This document shows, piece after piece, positions 24,927-32,355 of a DNA stretch of 34,612 nt (position 1 is the stretch's first letter; each line of letters opens with the position of its first letter). Where the stretch lies: the NCBI GenBank assembly GCA_046048295.1, contig JBJOGJ010000009.1, positions 1 to 34,612 of the forward strand, given 5' to 3'. The stretch is from CBDCWA01 sp046048295 (GTDB taxonomy: Bacteria; Pseudomonadota; Alphaproteobacteria; Rhizobiales; Hyphomicrobiaceae). Under the pieces are notes generated by a model. It saw only the letters and a program-made list of their open reading frames with translations, had not been told where the DNA came from and did not search any database. The translations under genes were made by a program, and so were the position numbers.

Positions 24927-26188
24927 TTACGGGACCGGCTTCTCCCGTCTGGCACCCTTTCACCCAGCATGCGACCACGCCGTCGTTCCCGGAGATCGCG
25001 CGCGCCGAGGGCGCCTATCTGTTCGACCGCGATGGACACCAGATCATCGATGCCATCTCATCGTGGTGGGTCACGACACACGGCCACTGCCACCCACGCA
25101 TCGTTGCCGCCATTCGCGAGGCTGTCGGCACGCTCGACCAGATCATCTTCGCCAACTACACGCACGCGGCCGCCGAGCAGTTGGCCCGCGAGCTCATCGC
25201 ACTCACGCCTGCCGGTCTCGACCACGTCTTCTTCTCGGACAGCGGCTCCACCAGCGTCGAGGTGGCGCTCAAGATGGCGCTCGGCTACTGGCGCAACACC
25301 GGGGCTCCCCGCGACCGCATCCTCGTTCTCGAGCACAGCTACCACGGCGACACCATCGGCGCGATGTCAGTCGGGGCGCGCGGCGTGTTCAACCAGGCCT
25401 ACGAGCCGCTGCTGTTCGATGTCGGCACGATCCCGTTCCCCCGCCACGACAACCCGCAGGCGACACTCGATGCACTCGACGATGCGTGCAGGGACAAGCC
25501 TGCCGCCTTCATCGTGGAGCCGCTCGTTCTCGGTGCAGGCGGCATGCTGATGTACGGCGCGGAGACGCTTGCGGCGATGCACGAAGTCTGCCGCCGCCAC
25601 GACGTCCTTTTCATCGCCGACGAGGTCATGACCGGCTTCGGCCGCACCGGCACATTGTTCGCCTCGGAGGCCGCCGGCATCGCGCCGGACATCGCATGCT
25701 ACGCCAAGGGCCTTACGGGCGGCGTCATTCCGCTTGCTATCACGCTCGCCAGCAGCCGGATTTTCGACGCGCACCTCAGCACCGACCGCAGCCGCATGTT
25801 CTTTCACTCCAGTTCCTACACCGCCAATCCGATCGCCTGCGCAGCGGCTCTCGCCAACCTCGCGATCTGGCGAGATGAACCGGTACTCGAGCGCATCGCT
25901 CGTCTCGCCGAGGCGCAACGCCAGCACCTGGACGAACTCGCCAAGTCTGGCGCCGTCGCCGATCCGCGCGCTTCCGGCACCATTGTCGCTTTCGACATCA
26001 CGACCGCCAGACCGGGATACCTCTCCGATCTCGCGCCACGCATGTCGCGCTTCTGCCACGACCGCGGCGTCCTGCTCAGGCCGCTCGGATCGACCGTCTA
26101 CGTCATGCCGGCCTACTGCACGACTTCGGAAGACCTCGCGCGGGTCTACGATGCCATCCGCGCCTTCATTGCGGAGGCGTCGGCATGA
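24923..26188 (+). CDS. bioA: Adenosylmethionine-8-amino-7-oxononanoate aminotransferase
   Basis: A 421-residue class III aminotransferase that transfers the amino group of S-adenosylmethionine to 8-amino-7-oxononanoate. WHPFTQH (10-16) and the SSWWVTTHGHCHP segment (46-58) are BioA-type active-site features. IADEVMTGFGRTGTLFA (231-247) carries the PLP-binding Asp233, and YAKGLTGG (260-267) has the PLP lysine at 262. The length is normal. ATG at 24923 overlaps the bioD stop, and the gene's stop in turn overlaps the bioZ start, so translation is coupled through the whole operon. Confidence 0.96.
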   Translation: MITGPASPVWHPFTQHATTPSFPEIARAEGAYLFDRDGHQIIDAISSWWVTTHGHCHPRIVAAIREAVGTLDQIIFANYTHAAAEQLARELIALTPAGLDHVFFSDSGSTSVEVALKMALGYWRNTGAPRDRILVLEHSYHGDTIGAMSVGARGVFNQAYEPLLFDVGTIPFPRHDNPQATLDALDDACRDKPAAFIVEPLVLGAGGMLMYGAETLAAMHEVCRRHDVLFIADEVMTGFGRTGTLFASEAAGIAPDIACYAKGLTGGVIPLAITLASSRIFDAHLSTDRSRMFFHSSSYTANPIACAAALANLAIWRDEPVLERIARLAEAQRQHLDELAKSGAVADPRASGTIVAFDITTARPGYLSDLAPRMSRFCHDRGVLLRPLGSTVYVMPAYCTTSEDLARVYDAIRAFIAEASA

Positions 26189-27159
26189 CCAGTTCCCGCA
26201 TTGCCGGGCTCGGCCACTATGCACCGGACACCATTGTCGGCAACGACGAGATCGAGAGGCGCCTCGGTCTCTCGGCCGGCTGGATCGAGCGGCGGACCGG
26301 CATCAGGTCACGGCGGTTCGCGTCCGGCGAGCAGGCCGTTACCGACCTCGCGCATGAAGCCGCCTGCAATGCGCTGGCCGATGCCGGCATCGGCGCCAGA
26401 GACATCGGGCTGCTGCTGCTGGCGACCAGCACGCCGGATCACCTGCTGCCGCCGTCGGCGCCGCTGCTCGCCCACCGCCTCGGTCTCAGCCATGCCGGCG
26501 CCATGGATCTCGCCGGGGCCTGTACCGGGTTCGTGCAGGCATTCGCCCTGGCCGACGCCTACGTATGCACCCACCGCCGGAACGTCCTGGTGGTTGCGGC
26601 CAACATCCTCAGTCGCCGCATCAACCCCGACGACGCGGTCAGCAGCGTCCTGTTCGGCGACGGTGCCGGCGCCGCCGTGCTCGTCCCCACCGACGAGGCT
26701 CCGTGCGGCGTTCTCGGTCATTACCTCGGCAGCCGCGGTGCGTACTACGACCTCATCAAGATCGAGGCCGGCGGCAGCCGATCGCCGTTTGCTGCGGACA
26801 CCGTTCCAGCCCAGACCAAGATCGAGATCCGGAACAACCGCCTCGCCTACATGCGTGCCATCGAATCCATGGCCGAGACGTCGCGCGCCGCACTGATGCT
26901 GGCCGGACTCGAGGCCGGGGACATCGACTGGTGGGTGCCGCATCAGGCGAACCTGCGCCTCATCGAGGCCGCACGGGGACGGATCGGCATTCCTCCAGAG
27001 CGCACGCTGCTTTCGGTTGTGGATTTCGCCAACAGCTCCGCTGCCACCATCCCGCTGACGCTTTCGCTCAATCGTGCGCAGTTCGCTGCCGGCCAGACCG
27101 TCCTCATGACAGCCGTCGGCGCCGGCTTCACCGAGGGGGCCATCGTCTACCGGCTTTGA
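26185..27159 (+). CDS. bioZ: BioZ, FabH-like 3-oxoacyl-ACP synthase for biotin precursor
   Basis: A 324-residue thiolase-fold synthase. The triad of the KAS III family is complete: Cys113 (GACTGF), His253 (VPHQAN) and Asn283 (ANSS). In alphaproteobacteria the FabH paralogue encoded at the end of the bio operon is BioZ, which condenses glutaryl-CoA from lysine degradation with malonyl-ACP to make 5-oxopimeloyl-ACP and so replaces the BioC/BioH route. Its place directly after bioA with a 4-base overlap is the main reason for calling BioZ rather than a housekeeping FabH. Fatty-acid reductases would finish pimeloyl-ACP for BioF. No bioC, bioH or bioI is in the window. Confidence 0.9.
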   Translation: MTSSRIAGLGHYAPDTIVGNDEIERRLGLSAGWIERRTGIRSRRFASGEQAVTDLAHEAACNALADAGIGARDIGLLLLATSTPDHLLPPSAPLLAHRLGLSHAGAMDLAGACTGFVQAFALADAYVCTHRRNVLVVAANILSRRINPDDAVSSVLFGDGAGAAVLVPTDEAPCGVLGHYLGSRGAYYDLIKIEAGGSRSPFAADTVPAQTKIEIRNNRLAYMRAIESMAETSRAALMLAGLEAGDIDWWVPHQANLRLIEAARGRIGIPPERTLLSVVDFANSSAATIPLTLSLNRAQFAAGQTVLMTAVGAGFTEGAIVYRL

Positions 27160-27252
27160 CCCGACGCGCTTCCCGCAGGCTTCCGGTGTGCTAGACTGGC
27201 CAGCTCCCGGCCTGCACTCCGGCCACCCTCTTCTCCCTGCGAAAGGCTCCGC

Positions 27253-28470
27253 ATGGCCGACACCGCCCAAGAGCACGTTCCCCTGCGCCTGCAGGCCGGC
27301 GTCTATCTCTGCGGTGTCTTCTCCAACTCCATGTCGAACCTCGTCTCGGTGGTCCTGCCGCTCTGGCTCGTCACGCTCAACCCGACCCCCTTCATGATCG
27401 GACTGGTGCTTGGCAGCCGGCAATTCCTTCCCTTCCTGCTGTCGATCCATGGCGGCGCCGTCATCGACAAAGTCGGCGCGCGGCGGGTGATCCTGATTTT
27501 CGGCATCGTGCTCGCCGTCGCGACGTTCATGTTTCCGTTTACGTCGTCCTTGCCGCTGTTGATCCTCGTGCAGATGCTGACCGGGCTGGCGGGGACGATG
27601 GCGTGGATCGGCACGCAGACGATGGTCGGCGAGCGCATGAAGAGCGATGTGCTCTATGCGGGCCGCCTTTCGTTCGCGAGCAACATCGGCATTCTCGTCG
27701 GACCGCCGGTGACAGGCGCCCTATGGGACTTCGCTGGTCCTTTCGCGGCGTTCTCCTTCATCGCGCTGTGGGGTGCCGGCATCGTCGCCGGCGTGGCGCT
27801 CATTCCCAAATCCGAGGAGGAGACCAAGGGCACCGCGGCCAGGCTCGACTGGCGGCATCTGCTTCCGAACCCCATGGACTACTGGGAAGCCTTCAAGCTG
27901 ATGGCGATCCCGGCCATCCTGCTGGTCGTCGTCATCTCCGTACTCCGACAGTCCGGCCAGGGTGTCATGGTCTCGTTCTACGTCGTCTATCTCGAGAGCC
28001 TCGGCTACACCGGCACCGCGATCGGCCTCCTGCTTTCGGCCTATTCGCTGCTCGGCGCGGTCTCGACGCTGTCGAGCGGATGGCTCGCCAGGCAGTTCAG
28101 CGCCTACTGGCTGCTCATCGCGATGGCCGCCGCCTCGATTGCGCTCGTCTCCATCACGCCGCTGATCGGAAGCGTCTACGCGCTGCTGTTCCTCGCCATG
28201 GCGCTGCGCGGCGGCTCGATCGGCATTCTGCAATCGCTGATGATCTCGATCGTGATGAAGGCGGCTGGCGACACGGCGAAAGGCAAGGCCATCGGTCTCC
28301 GGGCATCGGCCAACCGGCTCGCCATGACCTTCATCCCGATCATCATGGGCGCCGTCGTCGAGTTCACTGGCATCGAGAATGCCTTCCTCTCGGTCGGCGC
28401 CGTGCTGATCGTGCTGCTTCTCGGCGTGGCGGTCTACGTGAAGCGGACGCCGGGCTTCAAGGACGTTTGA
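27253..28470 (+). CDS. MFS transporter, first of a tandem pair
   Basis: A 405-residue inner-membrane carrier with about twelve helices. The loop after helix 2 reads GGAVIDKVGARRV, a form of the MFS signature, and a polar loop near 190-205 separates the halves. It shares a clear pattern with the next gene (FSNS, PLW, LLSIHGGA, QMLxGLA, YAGRxxF, GPPxxGxxWD, SLxYTGTxIGLL-like segments), so the two arose by duplication. The ATG at 27253 has GAAAGG upstream. It follows bioZ by 93 bases on the same strand; read-through is possible, but the gap could hold a promoter. The substrate is unknown; a link to biotin or to the downstream reductase is only positional. Confidence 0.87.
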   Translation: MADTAQEHVPLRLQAGVYLCGVFSNSMSNLVSVVLPLWLVTLNPTPFMIGLVLGSRQFLPFLLSIHGGAVIDKVGARRVILIFGIVLAVATFMFPFTSSLPLLILVQMLTGLAGTMAWIGTQTMVGERMKSDVLYAGRLSFASNIGILVGPPVTGALWDFAGPFAAFSFIALWGAGIVAGVALIPKSEEETKGTAARLDWRHLLPNPMDYWEAFKLMAIPAILLVVVISVLRQSGQGVMVSFYVVYLESLGYTGTAIGLLLSAYSLLGAVSTLSSGWLARQFSAYWLLIAMAAASIALVSITPLIGSVYALLFLAMALRGGSIGILQSLMISIVMKAAGDTAKGKAIGLRASANRLAMTFIPIIMGAVVEFTGIENAFLSVGAVLIVLLLGVAVYVKRTPGFKDV

Positions 28471-28485
28471 GACGGGGACACCGAC

Positions 28486-29736
28486 ATGAGCGACACGGCA
28501 GGGACCAGCAGCCAACGGACGGTGGAACAGGACCCGCACGTACCGATTTCGCTGCAAGTCACCGTCTACGCCATCGGCTCGTTCTCGAATTCCGCGAACC
28601 TCATGGCTGGCGTGCTGCTGCCGCTCTGGGCCGTGGCGATCGGGGCGTCTCCGTTCGTGATCGGCGTCATCGTCGGTGCGCGCTATTTCCTGACCTCTCT
28701 GCTCTCCATCCACGGCGGCGCGATGATGGACCGGCTCGGCACGCGACGCATCCTCGTCGTCTCGGGCGCCATCGCAGCACTCACCACCGTCCTGTTCCCG
28801 GTGCTGCCCTTCGTCGCCGCGGCCATCGTCCTGCAGATGCTGAGCGGGCTTGCCGCCAACTACGGCACCATCGGGGCGCAATCGATCTTCGGCAACCTGA
28901 TGCGTGGCCGCCCGAAATATGCCGGCCGGTTTGCTTTCGGGCTGCGTGTCGGCCAGCTCATAGGCCCGCCGCTTGCCGGGATAGCCTGGGACCTCGGCGG
29001 CCACTGGGCAGGCTTCGCACTCCTTACCGCCTGGGGTGTCGGGCTGTTCGTCGCCTCGCTCCTGCTGCCTGCCGATGTCGACGGGGCGACGCCGAGCAAG
29101 ACGCCGCCGCGGATCGAGGCACACCAGATGATGCCGCGCCTCGGCGACTACCTCGAAACCTTCCGCATGATGGCGGCGCCGGCCGTGCTGCTGGTCGTCA
29201 TCATGACCTTCCTGCGCATGGCCGGCCAGGGCATGCAAAGCTCCTTCTTCGTCGTCTACCTCGAGCAGCTCGACTACACCGGCACCGTCATCGGGCTGCT
29301 GGTCGGTGCTTCGAGCCTCGTCGGCTTCGCGGGCGCCCTGTCGATCACGAACCTGACCCGCGTCATGGCGGCGGAATGGCTGCTGATCATCTCGGTTGCA
29401 ATCTCGATCGTCTTCGTCGCCGTAACGCCGCTGATTGCCGCGTCCGGCTTGCTGCTGCTCCTCGCCTCCGCCGCCCGCGGCGCTGCGATGGGTCTGTCGC
29501 AACCTTTGATGATGACCATTCTCGCGGCGGCGGCGGGCTCCGGCCGGCAGGGCAAGGCGGTCGGCCTGCGCACAACTGCCAACCGGGTCGGCTCGATGAT
29601 CGTGCCGATCCTGATGGGGGCCGTCGCCGAGGTCGCCGGCATCGAGGCGAGCTTCTACATCATCGGCGGCGTGCTGCTCGCCCTCATGTTCGTGTCGATC
29701 CGTCCCGCCCGCCAATCGATCGACCAGGCCCGGTAG
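28486..29736 (+). CDS. MFS transporter, second of a tandem pair
   Basis: A 416-residue carrier paralogous to the preceding one, with a longer polar N-terminus (about 25 residues). The signature loop is GGAMMDRLGTRRI. The segment LDYTGTVIGLL matches LGYTGTAIGLL of its neighbour, and SGRQGKAVGLRTTANR matches TAKGKAIGLRASANR. It starts 15 bases after its paralogue's stop, so the two are co-transcribed. Either each transports a related compound or they form a heteromeric pair; most MFS proteins act alone, so the first is more likely. The reading frame is intact. After it come 141 bases without a gene. Confidence 0.87.
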   Translation: MSDTAGTSSQRTVEQDPHVPISLQVTVYAIGSFSNSANLMAGVLLPLWAVAIGASPFVIGVIVGARYFLTSLLSIHGGAMMDRLGTRRILVVSGAIAALTTVLFPVLPFVAAAIVLQMLSGLAANYGTIGAQSIFGNLMRGRPKYAGRFAFGLRVGQLIGPPLAGIAWDLGGHWAGFALLTAWGVGLFVASLLLPADVDGATPSKTPPRIEAHQMMPRLGDYLETFRMMAAPAVLLVVIMTFLRMAGQGMQSSFFVVYLEQLDYTGTVIGLLVGASSLVGFAGALSITNLTRVMAAEWLLIISVAISIVFVAVTPLIAASGLLLLLASAARGAAMGLSQPLMMTILAAAAGSGRQGKAVGLRTTANRVGSMIVPILMGAVAEVAGIEASFYIIGGVLLALMFVSIRPARQSIDQAR

Positions 29737-29877
29737 GGTCCATCCCGAGACCGGCACGCCAACGTCGCGTCGCTACGCGGCGGAGCATTGGCGATTAAGA
29801 CTGCGGCGCGCTCGCCTTGCTTTTCCGCATGACCGCTGCGAAAACTGCTTCCCGGCGCGCAGCGCACGAGAATCGGC

Positions 29878-30861
29878 ATGAAAGGGCAGGCGGAATTGGC
29901 TGACGGCACCCCCGGCATTGAAGAATCGATCGAGGTACGGCTCATCTCTGTGCGCTACGCCGCACGCGATACCAACCTCTATGAATTCGCTCGCATTTCG
30001 GGCGATCCGCTGCCGGATGCGAGCGCCGGCGCGCACATCGATGTCCAATTGCAGCGCGGCCTCGTGCGCCAGTACTCGCTGGTCAATCCCGGCCCGGCGC
30101 CGTCCTCCTACATCGTCGGCGTCAAGCGTGATGCGGCCAGCCGGGGCGGCTCCAGATACATGCACGACACGCTCAAGGTCGGCGCCATCCTGCAGGTCAG
30201 CACGCCGCGCAACAATTTCGCCCTCGTCGAGGACGCGCCGCACGTGGTGCTGATCGCCGGCGGCATCGGGATCACGCCGATCTTCGCGATGGTGGAGCGG
30301 CTCATTGCCATCGGCCGTCCATTCGAAGTCCATTACGCTGCCCGTTCGCGCGCCGACGCAGCCTTCATCGGTGAGCTCCAGCGGCTCGACAACGTGCATT
30401 TCAGCTTCGACGAGGAGACCGGCGGCAAGTTCCTCGACATGGCCGGCATCGTTGCGGGAGCGCCTCAAGGCGCGCACTTCTACTGCTGCGGGCCAGCGCC
30501 GATGTTGGCCGCGTTCGAGGCCGCAACCGCTGCACAGCCTCAGGCGTGCGTCCACGTCGAGTATTTCACGGCGAAGTCGGAAGCGGCTGCCGAGGGGGGC
30601 TATATCCTGGAACTTGCAAAGTCGGGGCGCGAGATCGAGGTTCCGGCGGGCAAGACCATCCTGGAAGTGCTCATGGAGGCTGGCATCGACGTCGCCTACT
30701 CGTGCACGGAAGGCATTTGCGGGGCCTGCGAGACCCGCGTGATCTCCGGCACACCCGACCACCGCGACAGCATCCTCACGCCGCAGGAGCAGGAAGCCGG
30801 CAAGACGATGATGATCTGCTGCTCCGGCTCGAAGTCCGAACGCCTCGTCCTCGATCTCTGA
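29878..30861 (+). CDS. Phthalate-dioxygenase-reductase-type oxidoreductase (FMN, NAD, [2Fe-2S])
   Basis: A 327-residue electron-transfer protein of the PDR/VanB group. In order: a flavin domain with RQYSLVN (64-70), an NAD domain with GGIGITP (128-134) and CCGPAPML (203-210), and a C-terminal plant-type ferredoxin with CTEGICGAC (Cys276, 281, 284) and a distal Cys at 314 or 315. Such proteins pass electrons from NADH through FMN to a Rieske oxygenase. The oxygenase encoded at 32356-33657 is of the matching phthalate 4,5-dioxygenase type, although on the other strand with two unrelated genes between. The start at 29878 lacks a strong ribosome site but fits the family N-terminus. The native oxygenase partner is inferred. 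Confidence 0.9.
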   Translation: MKGQAELADGTPGIEESIEVRLISVRYAARDTNLYEFARISGDPLPDASAGAHIDVQLQRGLVRQYSLVNPGPAPSSYIVGVKRDAASRGGSRYMHDTLKVGAILQVSTPRNNFALVEDAPHVVLIAGGIGITPIFAMVERLIAIGRPFEVHYAARSRADAAFIGELQRLDNVHFSFDEETGGKFLDMAGIVAGAPQGAHFYCCGPAPMLAAFEAATAAQPQACVHVEYFTAKSEAAAEGGYILELAKSGREIEVPAGKTILEVLMEAGIDVAYSCTEGICGACETRVISGTPDHRDSILTPQEQEAGKTMMICCSGSKSERLVLDL

Positions 30862-30874
30862 GACAAAAGAAAAA

Positions 30875-30900
30875 GCGGCGCTCGCTCGCGCGGGCGCCGC
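30875..30900 (-). terminator. Rho-independent terminator of the first Arg/Cys-rich gene
   Basis: GCGGCGC (30875-30881) pairs with GCGCCGC (30894-30900). On the minus strand the stem is followed by TTTTTCTTTT, an excellent T-run, 24 bases beyond the stop of the 30925 gene. It also sits just after the convergent reductase stop. Confidence 0.85.
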
Positions 30901-30924
30901 CTGATTTCCGAGCCTGGGCTCGTA

Positions 30925-31383
30925 TCAGCATTCGCGATAGAAGCGGCGGCATGCCCAGCGCTCGCCATCGTCGCAACGCCAGCGCAGGCGGCTGCAGTAG
31001 CGATCGCCACCGCCCTCGTAACCCGCGTTGGCGGAATTGGCGATCGCAGCAGCGACACCGAGACCGATGATGCCAGCAGCGACGCCGGCGGCAACACCGC
31101 GACCGCGGCCGCGACGGACAACACGACCACCGCGACGAACCGGAGCCGCGCGGCGAACGGGGGCTACGCGACGCACGCCACCGCCACGACGAGCGCCACC
31201 GCGGCGCTGCGCGACGACGATGCGATCGGCGACGGCCGGGCTGGCGAGTGCGCCAACAGGTGCGACGATGGCAGGTACGGCGAGCTTCGGTGCCGACTTA
31301 TCCTGGTGCTGCGCGGCACTGGCCCCGCCGATCGAAAGTACGAATGCAGCAGCAACGGCTGCAATTGCCTTAACAGTTTTCAT
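30925..31383 (-). CDS. Small exported Arg-rich, Cys-containing protein (paralogue 1)
   Basis: A 152-residue protein. A signal peptide (1-24, ending GASAA) is followed by AQHQDKSAPKL, a mid-length Pro/Ala/Val part, then a strongly basic block full of RR and GG (about 70-110). Next is a Gly/Ala/Ile segment (GVAAGIIGLGVAAAIANS) that may be a glycine-zipper helix, and a C-terminus with four cysteines (YCSRLRWRC ... WACRRFYREC). The same design is found in the neighbour at 31703. There is a faint resemblance to BA14K-like proteins of Brucella and relatives, not enough to name it. ATG at 31383 is chosen because AGGAG is ten bases upstream; ATG 31392 is too close to that site. An envelope or nucleic-acid-binding role is speculation. 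Confidence 0.75.
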   Translation of the reverse strand: MKTVKAIAAVAAAFVLSIGGASAAQHQDKSAPKLAVPAIVAPVGALASPAVADRIVVAQRRGGARRGGGVRRVAPVRRAAPVRRGGRVVRRGRGRGVAAGVAAGIIGLGVAAAIANSANAGYEGGGDRYCSRLRWRCDDGERWACRRFYREC

Positions 31384-31493
31384 TATGAACATTCTCCTAT
31401 AGCCGCATCTGGCTTATGCCCCCGGACGGACACGGAAGATACAGTGAATTAGATCGCTGGAATTGGCAACAATGACAATAGGTGTTCAGTAAA

Positions 31494-31511
31494 GAACCTG
31501 AGACTAGGTTC
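31494..31511. repeat. Inverted repeat upstream of the 30925 gene
   Basis: GAACCT (31494-31499) and AGGTTC (31506-31511) form a perfect 6-bp inverted repeat around GAGACT, about 110 bases upstream of the minus-strand start at 31383 and next to the AT-rich stretch. It could be a regulator site. Confidence 0.35.
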
Positions 31512-31648
31512 ACCACGTACGCACGCCTGTTAGTCAATTGATAATTATTAATATTTTTACTGTGATTGATCCACTAACCATGTCCGGCATTATCAGCGTT
31601 CGCCTGTGACGGCGCGTTGCCAGGCGGGAGGACGCGGGGCGGCACGGA

Positions 31649-31680
31649 AAAGCGCCACACGCTCGCGCGTGTGACGCTTT
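31649..31680 (-). terminator. Terminator of the second Arg/Cys-rich gene
   Basis: AAAGCG and CACACGC (31649-31662, one unpaired C between) pair with GCGTGTG and CGCTTT (31667-31680, one unpaired A) across TCGC. On minus the stem ends in TTTT, 22 bases beyond the stop at 31703. Confidence 0.8.
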
Positions 31681-31702
31681 CGACCAACTGGATCAATTCC
31701 GT

Positions 31703-32179
31703 TCAGCAATCGCGACGATAGGTACGGCAGCCCCAGTCGTCACCTTCGCGGCAGCGCCAGCGCAAACGCGAGCAGTATTCGCCGCGGCCGACGTATGCGC
31801 CTTCGTAGTAATAGCCGCCGTCATAGTAGCCCGTAGCGCTTGCACGCCCGGAATTGGCGATGGCGGCTGCCACGCCGAGGCCGATGATGCCCGCTGCCAC
31901 GCCAGCCGCGACACCGCCGCCGCGCCGACCACCACGGTAATAGCGACGGCCGCCGCCGCGATAGACCCGGCGGGGGGCGCCACGCCGGACACCACGGCGA
32001 CGCTGCGCGACGACGATGCGCTCAGCAGCGGCGGGCTTGGCGAGCGCGCCGAGGGGCGCGACCACGGCCGGCACGCTTAGCCTTGGTGTGGAACGATCCT
32101 GATGCTGGGCGGCATTGGCCCCGCATACCGAAAACACGAAAACGGCCATAGCCGCCGCTATCGTCTTTAGCATCTGCAT
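31703..32179 (-). CDS. Small exported Arg-rich, Cys-containing protein (paralogue 2)
   Basis: A 158-residue paralogue of the protein at 30925: signal peptide (MQMLKTIAAAMAVFVFSVCGANA), AQHQDRSTPRLSVPAVVAP, the shared ERIVVAQRR segment, and an Arg/Gly/Tyr block (RRVYRGGGRRYYRGG). Then come the nearly identical GVAAGVAAGIIGLGVAAAIANS and a four-Cys end (YCSRLRWRC ... WGCRTYRRDC). It differs by a Tyr/Gly-rich insert (YYDGGYYYEGAYVG) before the Cys region. ATG at 32179 follows GAAAGG by eight bases; a start at 32248 would push the signal peptide inside, so it is rejected. It has its own terminator, so the two genes are separate units despite the tandem layout. Confidence 0.75.
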   Translation of the reverse strand: MQMLKTIAAAMAVFVFSVCGANAAQHQDRSTPRLSVPAVVAPLGALAKPAAAERIVVAQRRRGVRRGAPRRVYRGGGRRYYRGGRRGGGVAAGVAAGIIGLGVAAAIANSGRASATGYYDGGYYYEGAYVGRGEYCSRLRWRCREGDDWGCRTYRRDC

Positions 32180-32355
32180 GTTCAGTACCTTTCTCGCTGC
32201 CGAATCTGGCGGTTTCGTAACGCCCGCAAAAAAGCGCAGTGTTCTCACGATACCACAAATTTCGAAATACCGGTAATTCGCAACGAGAATGAGGCCAGTC
32301 GTATCAGGTTTCGCTCAAAATCCGCCGCCAGATACGATCCCAGCCTTCGACCCGG

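Larger units (their letters stand above)
31384..31702. promoter_or_regulatory. Region between the two Arg/Cys-rich genes
   Basis: This 319-base gap holds the terminator of the 31703 gene, an AT-rich stretch at 31535-31580 and the inverted repeat at 31494-31511. Because the 31703 gene has a terminator, the promoter of the 30925 gene must lie here on minus; I cannot place its -10 box. No further gene is seen. Confidence 0.5.

Noticed and set aside
26185..27159. Housekeeping FabH (fatty-acid initiation)
   Set aside because: The 4-base overlap with bioA and the alphaproteobacterial bioBFDAZ order make BioZ much more likely, and no fatty-acid or plsX gene is adjacent.
27603..29798. Very long open frames on both strands across the MFS pair
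   Set aside because: They are Arg/Asp/His-rich shadows; the real frames give two clean transporters.
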